Positions 11,121 to 20,114 are shown, numbered from the stretch's first letter. The stretch: 64,000 bases of DNA from Myxococcus xanthus (GCF_013116825.1 NZ_JABFNS010000001.1:62001-126000), one strand, 5' to 3'. The notes: generated by a model from the sequence alone, not told the origin. A program made the numbers and translations.

Positions 11121-11609
11121 ATGGCCGGCGGAATGGACACAGGTGGAGGCAAGGGCGGCAAGAAGTCGCTCGACACCTCCATCAACCTCACGGCATTCAT
11201 CGACCTGATGGCGGTGACCATCAGCTTCCTCATCCTGACGGCGGTCTGGACCCAGATTGGCCGGCTCCAGGTTTCGCAGGCGGGTGGCCCCTCCACGGAG
11301 GAGGAGCAGCAGCAGGAAGAGCAGACCAAGACGGTCCAGCTCAACCTGCTCATCACGCCCACGGAGCTGCGGCTGTCCGCGGACCAGAGCGCCTTCGATC
11401 CGATTCCCCTCACCAAGGATGCGAAGGGCAAGACGGACCTGTCCAAGCTGGTGGCGCGCTTCAAGGAACTGAAGGCGCAGCTGCCGGACCAGTCCGCCAT
11501 CACCCTGCAACCTGAAGACAAGGTCCGCTACGAGGACCTGGTCCGCATCATTGACGAGTGCATCGGCGCTGGGCTTCCCCAGGTGTCGGTGTCCGCGGCG
11601 ATGGGCTAG
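11121..11609 (+). CDS. aglQ: Gliding motor TolR/ExbD-like subunit AglQ
   Basis: 162 residues: short Gly/Lys-rich cytoplasmic N terminus, one membrane helix (about 23-44, LTAFIDLMAVTISFLILTAV) and a periplasmic domain. The single acidic residue in the helix is Asp28, the position I recall as essential for proton conduction in M. xanthus AglQ. The periplasmic part contains LLITPTELRLSADQ and a C-terminal domain ending DLVRIIDECIGAGLPQVSVS, as in ExbD/TolR. It is preceded by a GAAGGAGAAG ribosome site 122 nt after aglR. With AglR and AglS it should form the stator complex that drives focal-adhesion gliding. Confidence 0.88.
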   Translation: MAGGMDTGGGKGGKKSLDTSINLTAFIDLMAVTISFLILTAVWTQIGRLQVSQAGGPSTEEEQQQEEQTKTVQLNLLITPTELRLSADQSAFDPIPLTKDAKGKTDLSKLVARFKELKAQLPDQSAITLQPEDKVRYEDLVRIIDECIGAGLPQVSVSAAMG

Positions 11610-11635
11610 CCCCCCCAAGGAGCTCACGACACGTC

Positions 11636-12220
11636 ATGGCCATTCAGGTTCCAGGCAAGCGATACGGCAAGCGGCTCCAGCACTCCAAGGTGTTCGGGCA
11701 CGGCGGGACCGCGAAGAAGAGCGGTTACTCCGACCTCCTCATCACCCCGCTGGTCGACATGTTCATCATCATCGTGCTCTTCCTCATCGCGAACTTCTCC
11801 GCGACGGGTGAGGTGCTGATGATGACCAAGGACATCGAGCTTCCCGAGGCGGTCAACGTCAAGGAAGTGGAGATGCACCCGGTGGTGATGGTCTCCGGTG
11901 ATCAGATCAGCGTCTCCGGCACCATCATTGGCCGCGTCGAGGACTTCACCAAGGACGAGTACCTCAACATCCCGTCGCTGGAGGAGAAGCTCCGCGACAT
12001 GAAGAAGCAGTACGAGGACCTCCACTCCATGGCGCAGGACACGGCCAACACCTTCAAGGGCGACATCAACATCCAGGCCCACAAGGACGTGGAGTACGCC
12101 ATCATCAAGCGGGTGATGTTCAGCTGCGCCACGGCGGGCTACAACAACATCAACTTCGCGGTGATTACGGCGGGCGATGCCGAGGCGGTGAAGGCCGCCA
12201 GCACCAAGGCCACCCCGTAG
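11636..12220 (+). CDS. aglS: Gliding motor TolR/ExbD-like subunit AglS
   Basis: 194 residues. A basic cytoplasmic N terminus (KRYGKRLQHSKV) precedes one membrane helix (about 34-54) containing ITPLVDMFIIIVLFLIANF with a conserved channel-facing Asp41. A periplasmic ExbD-type domain follows, ending AIIKRVMFSCATAGYNNINFAVI. AAGGAG at 11618-11623 precedes the ATG at 11636; an in-frame upstream start at 11558 would overlap aglQ and lacks such a site. The gap to aglQ is 26 bp. Two different ExbD-type partners for one ExbB-type protein is the defining feature of the Agl motor. Confidence 0.88.
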   Translation: MAIQVPGKRYGKRLQHSKVFGHGGTAKKSGYSDLLITPLVDMFIIIVLFLIANFSATGEVLMMTKDIELPEAVNVKEVEMHPVVMVSGDQISVSGTIIGRVEDFTKDEYLNIPSLEEKLRDMKKQYEDLHSMAQDTANTFKGDINIQAHKDVEYAIIKRVMFSCATAGYNNINFAVITAGDAEAVKAASTKATP

Positions 12221-12252
12221 CCTCAGGTGATGGGGCCTTGGGGCCCCGCGAC

Positions 12253-12288
12253 GCCCTGGTCCTCGTGGCCAGGGCGTTTTCGTTTTTG
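12253..12288 (+). terminator. Rho-independent terminator after aglS
   Basis: A perfect 8-bp stem, CGCCCTGG at 12253-12260 and CCAGGGCG at 12270-12277 with a 9-nt loop, is followed at once by a T-rich tract (TTTTCGTTTTT). It lies 33 nt after the aglS stop and before the HAD phosphatase gene. It is the clearest intrinsic terminator in the window. Confidence 0.85.
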
Positions 12289-12305
12289 AAGAAGGACGCG
12301 TCTCC

Positions 12306-12965
12306 ATGCTGCTTCGTGCCGTCATCTTCGACCTCGATGGAACCCTGGTGGACTCGCTGGGGGACATCGCCGATGCGACGAACCACGCGCTGGCCCACCA
12401 CGGTCTGCCCACCCATCCGGAGCCCGCGTACCTGCGCTTCGTGGGCAGCGGCGTCCGGGAGTTGATTCGCCGGGCGGTGCCTTCAGGGCAGGACGCGCTC
12501 ATCGAGCCGGTGCTGGCCTCCTACAAGGCCTACTACGACGACCACCTCTTCGACCGCACCGCGCACTACCCGGGCATCCCGGAGATGCTGACCGCGCTGG
12601 CCGCGCAGGGCACGAAGCTGGCGGTGCTCAGCAACAAGTCAGACGGCTTCGTGAAGCGCCTGGTCGCGCGCCTGCTGCCGCGAGCCTCCTTCGCCGCCGT
12701 GTACGGTGAGCGGCCAGAGCTGCCGCGCAAGCCGGACCCGGCGGCGGCGCTGGCGTTGGCGTCGGAGCTGGGCGTACCGCCCGCGGCCTGCGCCTTCGTG
12801 GGGGACACGTCCATCGACATGGACACGGCGCGCGCGGCGGGGATGTACGGCGTGGGCGTGGCCTGGGGCTTCCGCGAGGTGGACGAGCTGAAGGCCCACG
12901 GCGCGCGCGCGGTGGCCGCCACCGCGGCGGAGTTGCTGGCGGCGCTGCGGGATGCCAGGCCTTGA
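12306..12965 (+). CDS. gph: HAD-family phosphatase, phosphoglycolate phosphatase-like
   Basis: 219-residue HAD subfamily IA hydrolase. Motif I is FDLDGTLVDS (residues 9-18, both catalytic Asp). The cap domain follows, then motif II LAVLSNKSDG, motif III Lys in LPRKPDPAAAL and motif IV FVGDTSIDMDTARAAGM. This pattern is that of Gph, which removes 2-phosphoglycolate arising from DNA repair or metabolism; related pyrophosphatases and sugar phosphatases share it. The gene starts 18 nt after the aglS terminator and may have its own promoter near it. No partner genes are adjacent. Confidence 0.82.
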   Translation: MLLRAVIFDLDGTLVDSLGDIADATNHALAHHGLPTHPEPAYLRFVGSGVRELIRRAVPSGQDALIEPVLASYKAYYDDHLFDRTAHYPGIPEMLTALAAQGTKLAVLSNKSDGFVKRLVARLLPRASFAAVYGERPELPRKPDPAAALALASELGVPPAACAFVGDTSIDMDTARAAGMYGVGVAWGFREVDELKAHGARAVAATAAELLAALRDARP

Positions 12966-13109
12966 ACAGGAGGAAGGCCCGCGCGGGCGCACTCCAGTCC
13001 CGCTTCGCTGTTGAGTAGAGGGCGGCGACCCTGAGCGGTGTGTTGCTCCGGAGACCCATGTCCCCGGGCGGCCGCCATTCGAAAAACGGCTGCGTACAGT
13101 GCGGAGCCC

Positions 13110-14330
13110 ATGCGAGCTCCGATGTGCCGCCGTCCTTCCGCCGCGAGACGCGCCGTGGTCCTGGCCACGGCGTGGGTCCTCGGTTGTGGGCGCTCGCCTT
13201 CCTTCGGGGAGCGCGAGCCCTTCATTCCCCGGGACGCCGCGGAGGTCCTGGCGCGCGTGCCGGCCGTCGGTGTGGATGCGCGCGCCCGCGAGCGCGCCGC
13301 GCTTCGCAAGGCCCTGGCCGGGCACGCCGGACAGTTGGACATGGCGCTGCGCCTGGCGCGGTTGGAAATCGAGGCGAGCCGCGTGTTGGGAGAGCCTCGC
13401 TACCTGGGGCGCGCGCAGGCGGCGCTGCGTCCGTGGTGGGACCTGGACGCGCCGCCGCCGGGCGTGCGGCTGGTACGCGCCACCTTCCACCACGCGCGGC
13501 GCGACTTTCCGGCGGCCTTGGAGGACCTGGACGCGGTGGTGAAGGAGGACCCCGGCAACGTCGACGCGTGGTTGCTGCGCGCGGAGGTGTTGGGGATTCG
13601 AGGCGAGCATGCCGAGGCGGCCCGTAGCTGCGCGAGGCTCACCGCGTTGACCTCTTCGTTGACGGTCGCGGTGTGCGAGGCCCGGGTACGAAGCCTCGCG
13701 GGCCATTCGCGCAAGGCGCACGCGCTCCTGTTGGAGGCGCTGCGGCGCAGCGAGCACGGTCAGGAGTCACGCACGCGCGCACTGGCCACGCTGGCGGAGG
13801 CCGCCGCGCTGGCGGGGGATGTCGGTCTGGCGGAGCGTTACTTCCTCCGGGCGCTCTCGCTGGATTCGAAGGACTACGCCGCGCGCGCGGCCTACGCGGA
13901 CCTGCTGCTGGACGCGGGCCGCGCGCGGGAGGCGGCCGTCGTGGTGATGGACCACACGCAGGACGACCGGTTGCTCCTGCGCCACGCGTTGGCGGAGAAC
14001 GCGCTCGGGTCGTCTCGCGCGCCCGAAGTCACCCACGCCTTGTCCCGCCGGTTCGAGGAGAGCCGCCAGCGGGGGGACAGTCTCCTCGCGCGCGAGGAGG
14101 CCCGCTTCGCGCTCCAGGTGGAGAAGGCGCCGGAGAAGGCGCTCCGGCTGGCGCAGGCCGTGTGGGCGTCACAGCGTGAGCCCTGGGACGTGCGGCTGTT
14201 GCTCGAAGCCTCGCTGGCCGCCGGCAGACCGGAGGCGGCCCGGCCCGCGCTGGACTTCCTTCAAGCTTCGGGCTGCGAGGACCCGGGGCTCGTCTTCCTC
14301 GCCGAGCGCGTGCGGAGTCTGCTGCCATGA
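13110..14330 (+). CDS. TPR-repeat lipoprotein
   Basis: 406 residues from the ATG at 13110. An Arg-rich start (MRAPMCRRPSAARRAVVL) and a short hydrophobic run end in WVLGCG, a plausible lipobox. The rest is helical with degenerate tetratricopeptide units: residues about 60-110, 115-180 (DFPAALEDLDAVVKEDPGNVDAWLLRAEVL), 185-250 and 255-320 (DVGLAERYFLRALSLDSKDYAARAAYADLLLD). Likely a scaffold in the periplasm. The stop overlaps the next gene by 4 nt (ATGA), so it forms a two-gene unit with the HupE-like membrane protein. An upstream in-frame start at 13038 lacks an export signal. Confidence 0.78.
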   Translation: MRAPMCRRPSAARRAVVLATAWVLGCGRSPSFGEREPFIPRDAAEVLARVPAVGVDARARERAALRKALAGHAGQLDMALRLARLEIEASRVLGEPRYLGRAQAALRPWWDLDAPPPGVRLVRATFHHARRDFPAALEDLDAVVKEDPGNVDAWLLRAEVLGIRGEHAEAARSCARLTALTSSLTVAVCEARVRSLAGHSRKAHALLLEALRRSEHGQESRTRALATLAEAAALAGDVGLAERYFLRALSLDSKDYAARAAYADLLLDAGRAREAAVVVMDHTQDDRLLLRHALAENALGSSRAPEVTHALSRRFEESRQRGDSLLAREEARFALQVEKAPEKALRLAQAVWASQREPWDVRLLLEASLAAGRPEAARPALDFLQASGCEDPGLVFLAERVRSLLP

Positions 14331-15448
14331 GCCGCGTTGCCCTGCTGTCGCTCCTGCTGGCCTCCCTGTCCGCCCTGGCGCAAAAGCCGAGCGACAGCTA
14401 CCTGCGACTGACCGAGGCGGATGGCCAAGGCATCTCCGGCCGGTGGGACGTGTCGCTCCAGGACCTGGACGACGTCCTCGGGTTGGACGCGGGCGGAGAC
14501 GGCGCCATCACCTGGGGCGAGGTGCTGGCGCGCGAGGCCGACATCCGGCGCTATGTGCTCGGCCGGCTGGTGCTCGGGGCGGAAGGTGCGCCCTGTGCGC
14601 TCGTTTCCCAGGGCGGGCTGCGCATCCGGCAGCACTCGGACGGGGCCTATGCGGTGCTGGACTTCGACGCGCGCTGCACCGGCTCCGCCGCGCGGCTGGA
14701 CGTGGACTACACGCTGCTGTTCGACCATGACCCGCTTCACCGGGGCATCGTGCGCGTGGGCGCGCGCGAGCCGCTCATCTTCTCCGCGTCCCAGCACTTC
14801 GCGCGGGTGCGCCTGCGGGACGAGTCTCCCTGGCGCACCGCGGAGCGCATGGCGGTGGAGGGGGCGCTGCACGTCGTGACTCGGGCCGACCACCTGCTCT
14901 TTCTCTTCGCGCTGCTGCTGCCCTCCGTCCTGCGCCGCGACGCGGACGGGCGGTGGGTGGCCGTCTCGGGTTTCGGCGCGGCGCTGTGGGACGTGGTGAA
15001 GGTGGTGTCCGCCTTCACCGTGGCGCACGCGCTGACGTTGGTCGCCGCCACGCTGGGCTGGGCCTCCCTGCCGCCGCGCTTCGTGTCGGTCGCCATCGCG
15101 CTGGGCATCCTGGTGGCGGCGCTCGACAACGTCCGCCCGTTGGGGTGGGGGACTCGCTGGACGGTGGCCTTCGTGCTGGGACTGCTGCACGGCTTCGGCT
15201 TCGCGTCGGTGCTGGCGGGAATGGGGCTGTCCGCGGGAAGCCTCGCGCTGGCGCTGCTGGGCTTCAACCTGGGCGTGGAGCTGGGACAGGTGGCCTTCGT
15301 GGCCGCGTTGCTGCCCCTGGCCTTCGCCTTGCGCGAGGCGCCGCTCTACCGCCGCGCGGTCGTCGTGGGCGGCTCGGTGGCCATCGCGCTGCTGGCGTGC
15401 CTCTGGTTGGCGGAGCGCGCCCTGGGCCTGGGCGTGTCGGTTACCTGA
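14327..15448 (+). CDS. HupE/UreJ-family membrane protein with periplasmic N-terminal domain
   Basis: 373 residues. A signal peptide (MSRVALLSLLLASLSALAQ) leads a periplasmic region of about 170 residues that contains an EF-hand-like loop, LDAGGDGAITWGEVL. A six-helix HupE/UreJ_2-type domain follows from about 180: TRADHLLFLFALLLPSVL, FTVAHALTLVAATLG, LGLLHGFGFASVLAGMG and LGFNLGVELGQVAFVA, with the conserved His residues characteristic of the family. HupE/UreJ proteins are proposed nickel/cobalt or other small-molecule transporters. Translationally coupled to the TPR lipoprotein, which may be its partner. The substrate is unknown. Confidence 0.8.
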   Translation: MSRVALLSLLLASLSALAQKPSDSYLRLTEADGQGISGRWDVSLQDLDDVLGLDAGGDGAITWGEVLAREADIRRYVLGRLVLGAEGAPCALVSQGGLRIRQHSDGAYAVLDFDARCTGSAARLDVDYTLLFDHDPLHRGIVRVGAREPLIFSASQHFARVRLRDESPWRTAERMAVEGALHVVTRADHLLFLFALLLPSVLRRDADGRWVAVSGFGAALWDVVKVVSAFTVAHALTLVAATLGWASLPPRFVSVAIALGILVAALDNVRPLGWGTRWTVAFVLGLLHGFGFASVLAGMGLSAGSLALALLGFNLGVELGQVAFVAALLPLAFALREAPLYRRAVVVGGSVAIALLACLWLAERALGLGVSVT

Positions 15449-15505
15449 CACGCGGGAGCGCCGTGTGCCCCGCCCGCGTGTCCGCGGTGGGGCCGCACGG
15501 CCGCG

Positions 15506-15727
15506 TCAGACGACTGTGACTCTGTACTTGTCCTTGTCCTCCGCCCGGTTGTGGGCGGTGACAGCGGCGACGATGTGGCACACCCAGCCCAGGCACCCAC
15601 CCGTGCCAATCCAGAAGCCTGGGGTGATGATGAGCCAGAACAGGCCCCGGAGCAGGTCCCCGTTGTAGATCTGCCCCACGCCTGGGATGAGAAAAGACAG
15701 CAGCGCTGCGATTGCGGGACGCGACAT
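15506..15727 (-). CDS. Small TM2-like membrane protein
   Basis: 73 residues from the preferred start MSRPAIAALLSFLIPGVGQI; the frame extends to 15781 but the family N terminus begins here. Two hydrophobic helices (about 5-20 and 27-50) flank GQIYNGDLLRGLFWLI, which is typical of TM2/YkvI-like small membrane proteins where a conserved G-Q-x-Y turn joins the helices. The C terminus is charged (NRAEDKDKYRVTVV). Convergent with the HupE-like gene, 57 bp apart. Function unknown. Confidence 0.72.
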   Translation of the reverse strand: MSRPAIAALLSFLIPGVGQIYNGDLLRGLFWLIITPGFWIGTGGCLGWVCHIVAAVTAHNRAEDKDKYRVTVV

Positions 15728-15858
15728 GGTTCGGGTGACCTCCTTGTCTTCCCCTACGGGCGAGTTTCGAAGCCATTGCACTGCGCCTATCGGCTCCTGG
15801 ACGGTTGCCTTCCTGTCAACCGGGGGGCAGGTGCAATACCGGCGGTGCCCCGGCTAGC

Positions 15859-18387
15859 ATGGCCTCCATGGATACCCGCCGGGTCGGCGGGCGGGTGTCG
15901 GGGGGATGGGTCATCTTCGGGCTGCTCCAAGCCAGTGTACGTGGAGTCCAAGGCCGGCATCTGCTGGAGATGCTGGGCCTGGTCGTCGTGTACCTCGTCG
16001 CGGGGGCCCTGGGGCAGCAGGTGGCCATCGTGGGCAACATCAGCCCGGCCTGGCCTCCGGCGGGGGTGTCCCTGGCGGCGCTGGTCGTGCTGGGGGTGTC
16101 ACGCTGGCCCGGCGTCTTCGTGGGCGCGTCGCTCATGTCGCTCCTGGGGGACGTGCCTGTCATGGCCTCGCTCGGCGTGGGCGTGGGCAACACGCTGGCG
16201 GCCGTGCTCGGCGCGGGCCTCCTGCGGTGGGTGGGGTTCGACAAGGGGCTGGAGCGGATCCGCGATGTCGTCGCGCTGTGCGCGGGGGCGGGCGCGCTGT
16301 GCCTGGGCGTGAGCGCATCGGTGGGCGTGGCGAGCCTCGTGCTGGCCGGGCGGCTTCCCTCGGCGTTCCTGGCCGCGGGCCTGCGCGTGTGGTGGGTGGG
16401 GGACTTGATGGGCGTGCTCGTGGTGGCGCCGCCGTTGATGCTGTTCAAGCGATGGTCCTGGCCGCGGCGAGGCGGCGAGGCGGTGGTGCTCGCGGGGCTC
16501 ACCACGGTGCTGGGCGGCGCCATCTTCTTCGTGCCGGAGCTGCCGCACAGCGCGGCGCACGCGGCCGCCTTCCTCCTCTTCCCCATGTCCGCCTGGGCCG
16601 CGCTTCGCTTCGGTCCTCGGGGCGCGGCGGCGGCCACGCTGTGCATCGCCGCCGCTTCCATCGCGGGCACCGCGCGAGGGCAGGGGCCCTTCGCCACGGA
16701 TGACCTGCCGCAGGACTTGTTGGTGTTGCAGCTCTTCATCGCCGCCAACGCCGTCACCGGGCTGCTGCTGGCGGCGGCGAGCACCGAGCGTCAGCGCGCC
16801 ATCGGCCAGCTCCAACTGCTGGGCACCTCCGTGCGGAGCGTGCACGAAGGCGTCCTCATCGCGGAGGTCCGCGCGGGAGGCGCGCTGCGCACCGTGTTCG
16901 CCAACCAGGCGCTGTGCTCGCTCCTGGGATACCGGCTGGAGGAGCTGGTGGGCCAGGACCCGTGCTCGCTCTACGGCGCGGAGGAGCCGGAGTTCCGACA
17001 GCGCACGCGGCAGTCACTGCTCGCGGGCGAGCCGGTGTTCGCGGAGGTGAAGCTGGCGCACAAGCAGGGCGGCCTCGTGTGGAGCGAGGTGCTGCTGTCC
17101 CCGGTGCGCGCCACGGGCGAGGACATCACCCACTTCGTGGCCACCCACCGCGACATCTCCGCGACCAAGGAGCTCCAGGCCCGCCTGGTGGCGGCCGAAC
17201 GTGTAGCCGCGGTGGGGACGCTCGCGGCCGGTGTGGGGCACGAAATCAACAACCCGCTGGCCTACCTGGTGCTGAACCTGGAGGCCGCCGAGCGCGGATT
17301 GAGTCAGGGCGGCATGTCGGGCATGCGCGACGCGATGGCCAGCGTGCGGGGCGCGTTGGAAGGCGCCGAGCGCATCCGCCTCATCGTCCGGGACCTCCAG
17401 GTGTTCAGCCGCCAGGGGAACCAGGAATCGGGGCTGGTGGACCTCAACGCGCTGGTGCCGCCCGCGGTGCGCATCATCAGCCACGCGCTGCGCCACCGCG
17501 CCCGGTTGGTGGAGGAGTTCGGTCCGGTGCCTCGCGTGTCGGGGAGCGAGGCGCGCTTGGGACAGGTGCTGCTCAACCTGTTGGTGAACGCGATGCAGGC
17601 CATCCCGGAGGGCAACCCGTCCATGAACGAGGTGCGCGTGCGCACCAGCACGGATGCCTCTGGCCGGGCTCGCGTGGACGTGGTGGACAGCGGCGCGGGG
17701 ATTCCCGCGCACGTGCTGCCGCGCATCTTCGAGGCATTCTACACCACCAAGTCCAGCGGCGAGGGCACGGGGCTGGGGCTCGCCATCTGCCAGCAGATTG
17801 TCCGCGCGCACGGAGGCGAGCTGGAGGTCCGCAGCGAGCCGGGCCGGGGCTCCGTCTTCAGTGTGCTGTTGCCGCCCGCGCGCGTGCAGGCCTCCACGCC
17901 GCCGCGGCCGTTGCCACGCGTCAGTCCGCCTCCGCCCTCCGCGGCCCGGCGGGGCCGGGTGCTGGTGGTGGATGATGAGCCGCGCCTCGCGCAGTCCATG
18001 CGGCTGCTGCTGGAGCCGTTCCACGACGTCGTCACCACCACGCGGGGCAGCGACGCGCTGGCGCTGGTGGACGCGGGCCACCGCTTCGACATCATCCTGT
18101 GCGACTTGCAGATGCCGGAGACGGACGGCGCCGCCGTCTACCAGCACCTGTGCGCCCACGCGCCGGACCAGGCCGCGCGGGTGGTGTTCATCTCCGGCGG
18201 TGCCTATACGCCGGAGTCCCGCGCGTTCATCGACACGGTGCCCGTCCGCGTCTTGGAGAAGCCCGTTCGGCCGGACCTGCTCATGGCCACGGTGGCCACG
18301 GCCTTGACGGCAGCGGACGCAATGGGGCCGGAGCCGCGCGTGGATGAGGCGTCGCCCGTGGCGGCCGTTGGCGGCGTGCGGCACTGA
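15859..18387 (+). CDS. MASE1-type hybrid sensor histidine kinase with receiver
   Basis: About 842 residues. The N-terminal about 30-310 is an integral membrane sensor of the MASE1 type, with about eight helices and the typical PAWPPAGVSLAALVV segment. A PAS domain follows (about 325-445), then HisKA with GVGHEINNPLAYLVLNLEAA, HATPase_c (LLNLLVNAMQAIP, DSGAGIP, GTGLGLAICQQIV) and a C-terminal receiver with phospho-acceptor Asp in IILCDLQMPETDG and FISGG/LEKPV. Signals sensed by MASE1 are generally unknown. The internal receiver implies phosphorelay output. The start is ambiguous between ATGs at 15859 and 15868, neither with a strong ribosome site. Confidence 0.9.
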   Translation: MASMDTRRVGGRVSGGWVIFGLLQASVRGVQGRHLLEMLGLVVVYLVAGALGQQVAIVGNISPAWPPAGVSLAALVVLGVSRWPGVFVGASLMSLLGDVPVMASLGVGVGNTLAAVLGAGLLRWVGFDKGLERIRDVVALCAGAGALCLGVSASVGVASLVLAGRLPSAFLAAGLRVWWVGDLMGVLVVAPPLMLFKRWSWPRRGGEAVVLAGLTTVLGGAIFFVPELPHSAAHAAAFLLFPMSAWAALRFGPRGAAAATLCIAAASIAGTARGQGPFATDDLPQDLLVLQLFIAANAVTGLLLAAASTERQRAIGQLQLLGTSVRSVHEGVLIAEVRAGGALRTVFANQALCSLLGYRLEELVGQDPCSLYGAEEPEFRQRTRQSLLAGEPVFAEVKLAHKQGGLVWSEVLLSPVRATGEDITHFVATHRDISATKELQARLVAAERVAAVGTLAAGVGHEINNPLAYLVLNLEAAERGLSQGGMSGMRDAMASVRGALEGAERIRLIVRDLQVFSRQGNQESGLVDLNALVPPAVRIISHALRHRARLVEEFGPVPRVSGSEARLGQVLLNLLVNAMQAIPEGNPSMNEVRVRTSTDASGRARVDVVDSGAGIPAHVLPRIFEAFYTTKSSGEGTGLGLAICQQIVRAHGGELEVRSEPGRGSVFSVLLPPARVQASTPPRPLPRVSPPPPSAARRGRVLVVDDEPRLAQSMRLLLEPFHDVVTTTRGSDALALVDAGHRFDIILCDLQMPETDGAAVYQHLCAHAPDQAARVVFISGGAYTPESRAFIDTVPVRVLEKPVRPDLLMATVATALTAADAMGPEPRVDEASPVAAVGGVRH

Positions 18388-18414
18388 GGCATGCGCGCGC
18401 TCCGGGCCGCGTGC

Positions 18415-19404
18415 TCACGTCGTGGCATCCACCCGCGATAGCGCGTCCCGGATGGCGGCGCACAGCGCGGCTCGCTCCGTGAAGAGCGCGGTGACGTGCC
18501 CGGCGTCCACCCAGCGCAGCTCGCTTCGGGGCCAGTGCGCGTGCAGCGCGAGCGTTTCATCACCGGGCACGAACCCGTCACGTCGGCAGGCCAGCAGGAC
18601 GGCCGCTTCGGGTTGCCGCGGAGGCGGGAAGCGCGTGAGGTTCGCCAGGTCGAAAATCCGTCCCAGCCGACGTCGGGCCTGCTCCGCGTCGCGCCGGGGG
18701 CCATCCAGCAACGCGAAGGCAATGGACCAGGACAGCAGCCCCTGCGTGAAGACGGGGACGGGAGACGCTCCAGCCGCGAGCGCCGCCACGGCGAGCGGCT
18801 CCGGGACGACGGCCGCCGTCAGCGCCGCCATGTAGCCGCCCATGCTGTAGCCCGCCACGCCCAGGCGCGCATGGCCCTCGCTCCGCAGCCATGCGAGCAG
18901 CGCGCGGGCCTCGTCGACCATGCCCAGGTTCATCAAGACGTGGTCGCTGACGGTGCGCAGCGCGCCGCCCTTCTGCCCCTCGGGACGGCGCAGGCCGTAA
19001 TAGGGGTTCTCCAGCAGGAACAGGTCGATGCCTTCCCGCGCGAGCGGCGCGTACATGCGCTCTCGCAGCGAGAAGCCCTCCTCACGGGACGCGGCGAGCA
19101 CGACGCAGGCGCCGCGTGAGGGCCCATGCCCCGCGCTCAGCCACCGGACATGCGCCGTGCGCGCCGCCGCGTCGAGCCGGGCCAGCGGAGACGGAAAGGT
19201 GCCATCCCGGACCTGGAGACCGCGCTGGAGCCGGGGCGCGCTCCACTCGGGGGTGATGGGCGGAGGCCGCTGCTGGAACGGCGCGGCCGCCGCGACCTCT
19301 TCGAGGAACTGCTCATCACCCCAGCCCTGGGAGAAGAGCCGGGCGCGGCGGGACAGGCCCGCGAAGAGGACGTCCACCGGATGGGTTCGCAGCACCCGCA
19401 CCAT
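18415..19404 (-). CDS. Alpha/beta hydrolase, ABHD18-like
   Basis: 329 residues with an alpha/beta-hydrolase fold. Signs are the strand-loop RGACVVLAASREEGFSLRERM, the oxyanion-region LFLLENPYYGLRRPEGQKGG, the nucleophile elbow GVAGYSMGGYMAAL and a late Asp/His pair in CRRDGFVPGDETL and WVDAGHVTALF. The ENPYYGxRRP signature is typical of the DUF2048/ABHD18 family, whose substrates are unknown. No clear signal peptide, so probably cytoplasmic. Divergent from the following hypothetical gene with only 40 bp between them. Confidence 0.8.
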   Translation of the reverse strand: MVRVLRTHPVDVLFAGLSRRARLFSQGWGDEQFLEEVAAAAPFQQRPPPITPEWSAPRLQRGLQVRDGTFPSPLARLDAAARTAHVRWLSAGHGPSRGACVVLAASREEGFSLRERMYAPLAREGIDLFLLENPYYGLRRPEGQKGGALRTVSDHVLMNLGMVDEARALLAWLRSEGHARLGVAGYSMGGYMAALTAAVVPEPLAVAALAAGASPVPVFTQGLLSWSIAFALLDGPRRDAEQARRRLGRIFDLANLTRFPPPRQPEAAVLLACRRDGFVPGDETLALHAHWPRSELRWVDAGHVTALFTERAALCAAIRDALSRVDATT

Positions 19405-19444
19405 CCTATGCCCCCGCCCTTGACGCCGCGACTGGTTTAATCAA

Positions 19445-20068
19445 ATGATTGAATCAATGGATTCGTTCAAGGGGTTCTTCCAGTCGCTGCCCCGGGTGGG
19501 CGCCTGGTTCCGCCAGGGGGACATCCAGCCCGAGGAAGTCCAGGTGTTCTGGCGGCACATGCAGCGGTGCTTCCCCATGGGCGCGGTGTGCGGTCACGCG
19601 AGCCCCGCGCGGCTCTCCACGCGCGCTGGCGTGGCCCCGGGGCATTGTCTCCACCTGCCTTTCGAGGTGGGCGTGCCTCGGGCCGGGTGGGACTTGTGGC
19701 GCCAGGTGGTCGCGTGCACGCACGCGGTCCAGCACGCGCTCCAGTTCGAGGAGGATGGCCTGGAGGTGTCCCTCGCCTCTTCCGCCGCGCGTGCCCGGAG
19801 TGAGGCGGAAGCGCTGCGGTGCGACCTGGAGTTGCACTTCTGGCGCCACGGCACCACGCCGCCGCTTGGGAGTCTGGCCTGGCGGCTGCGCGCGCGCGGC
19901 TGTCGCGCCGAAGACATCGCGGGGGCGGGGCATGTCCTCGCTTTGTCCGCCGCATCCATCCGGCAGGGGGCCGTGGAGAACGAGGCCTCGCACGTGGCCC
20001 TCCAGTGGTTGGAAGCGCACGTGCCCCATTTGCGGTGGGACCGGGCGTATCATTCCCGGGCTCGTTAG
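19445..20068 (+). CDS. Hypothetical protein
   Basis: 207 residues, no signal peptide, no recognised domain. Trp- and His-rich segments occur (VFWRHMQRCFP, HFWRHGTTPPL), as do several Cys. The composition suggests a soluble, mainly helical protein. The first ATG (19445) lies inside an AT-rich dyad at 19446-19456; an in-frame ATG at 19457 (MDSFKGFF) is an alternative start. The gene sits 46 bp upstream of the LON-like gene on the same strand. I cannot assign a function. Confidence 0.6.
   Translation: MIESMDSFKGFFQSLPRVGAWFRQGDIQPEEVQVFWRHMQRCFPMGAVCGHASPARLSTRAGVAPGHCLHLPFEVGVPRAGWDLWRQVVACTHAVQHALQFEEDGLEVSLASSAARARSEAEALRCDLELHFWRHGTTPPLGSLAWRLRARGCRAEDIAGAGHVLALSAASIRQGAVENEASHVALQWLEAHVPHLRWDRAYHSRAR
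19446..19456. promoter_or_regulatory. AT-rich dyad overlapping a start codon
   Basis: TGATTGAATCA is a perfect 11-bp dyad within a longer TTTAATCA/TGATTGAA symmetry, in the 40-bp gap between two divergent genes. Its low GC stands out. It could be a repressor site controlling both genes, and it makes the downstream ATG at 19457 a plausible true start. Confidence 0.35.
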
Positions 20069-20114
20069 GAATGCGGCTGGGGGGAACCGGGCTTATCACT
20101 GCAAGGTGCCCCCC

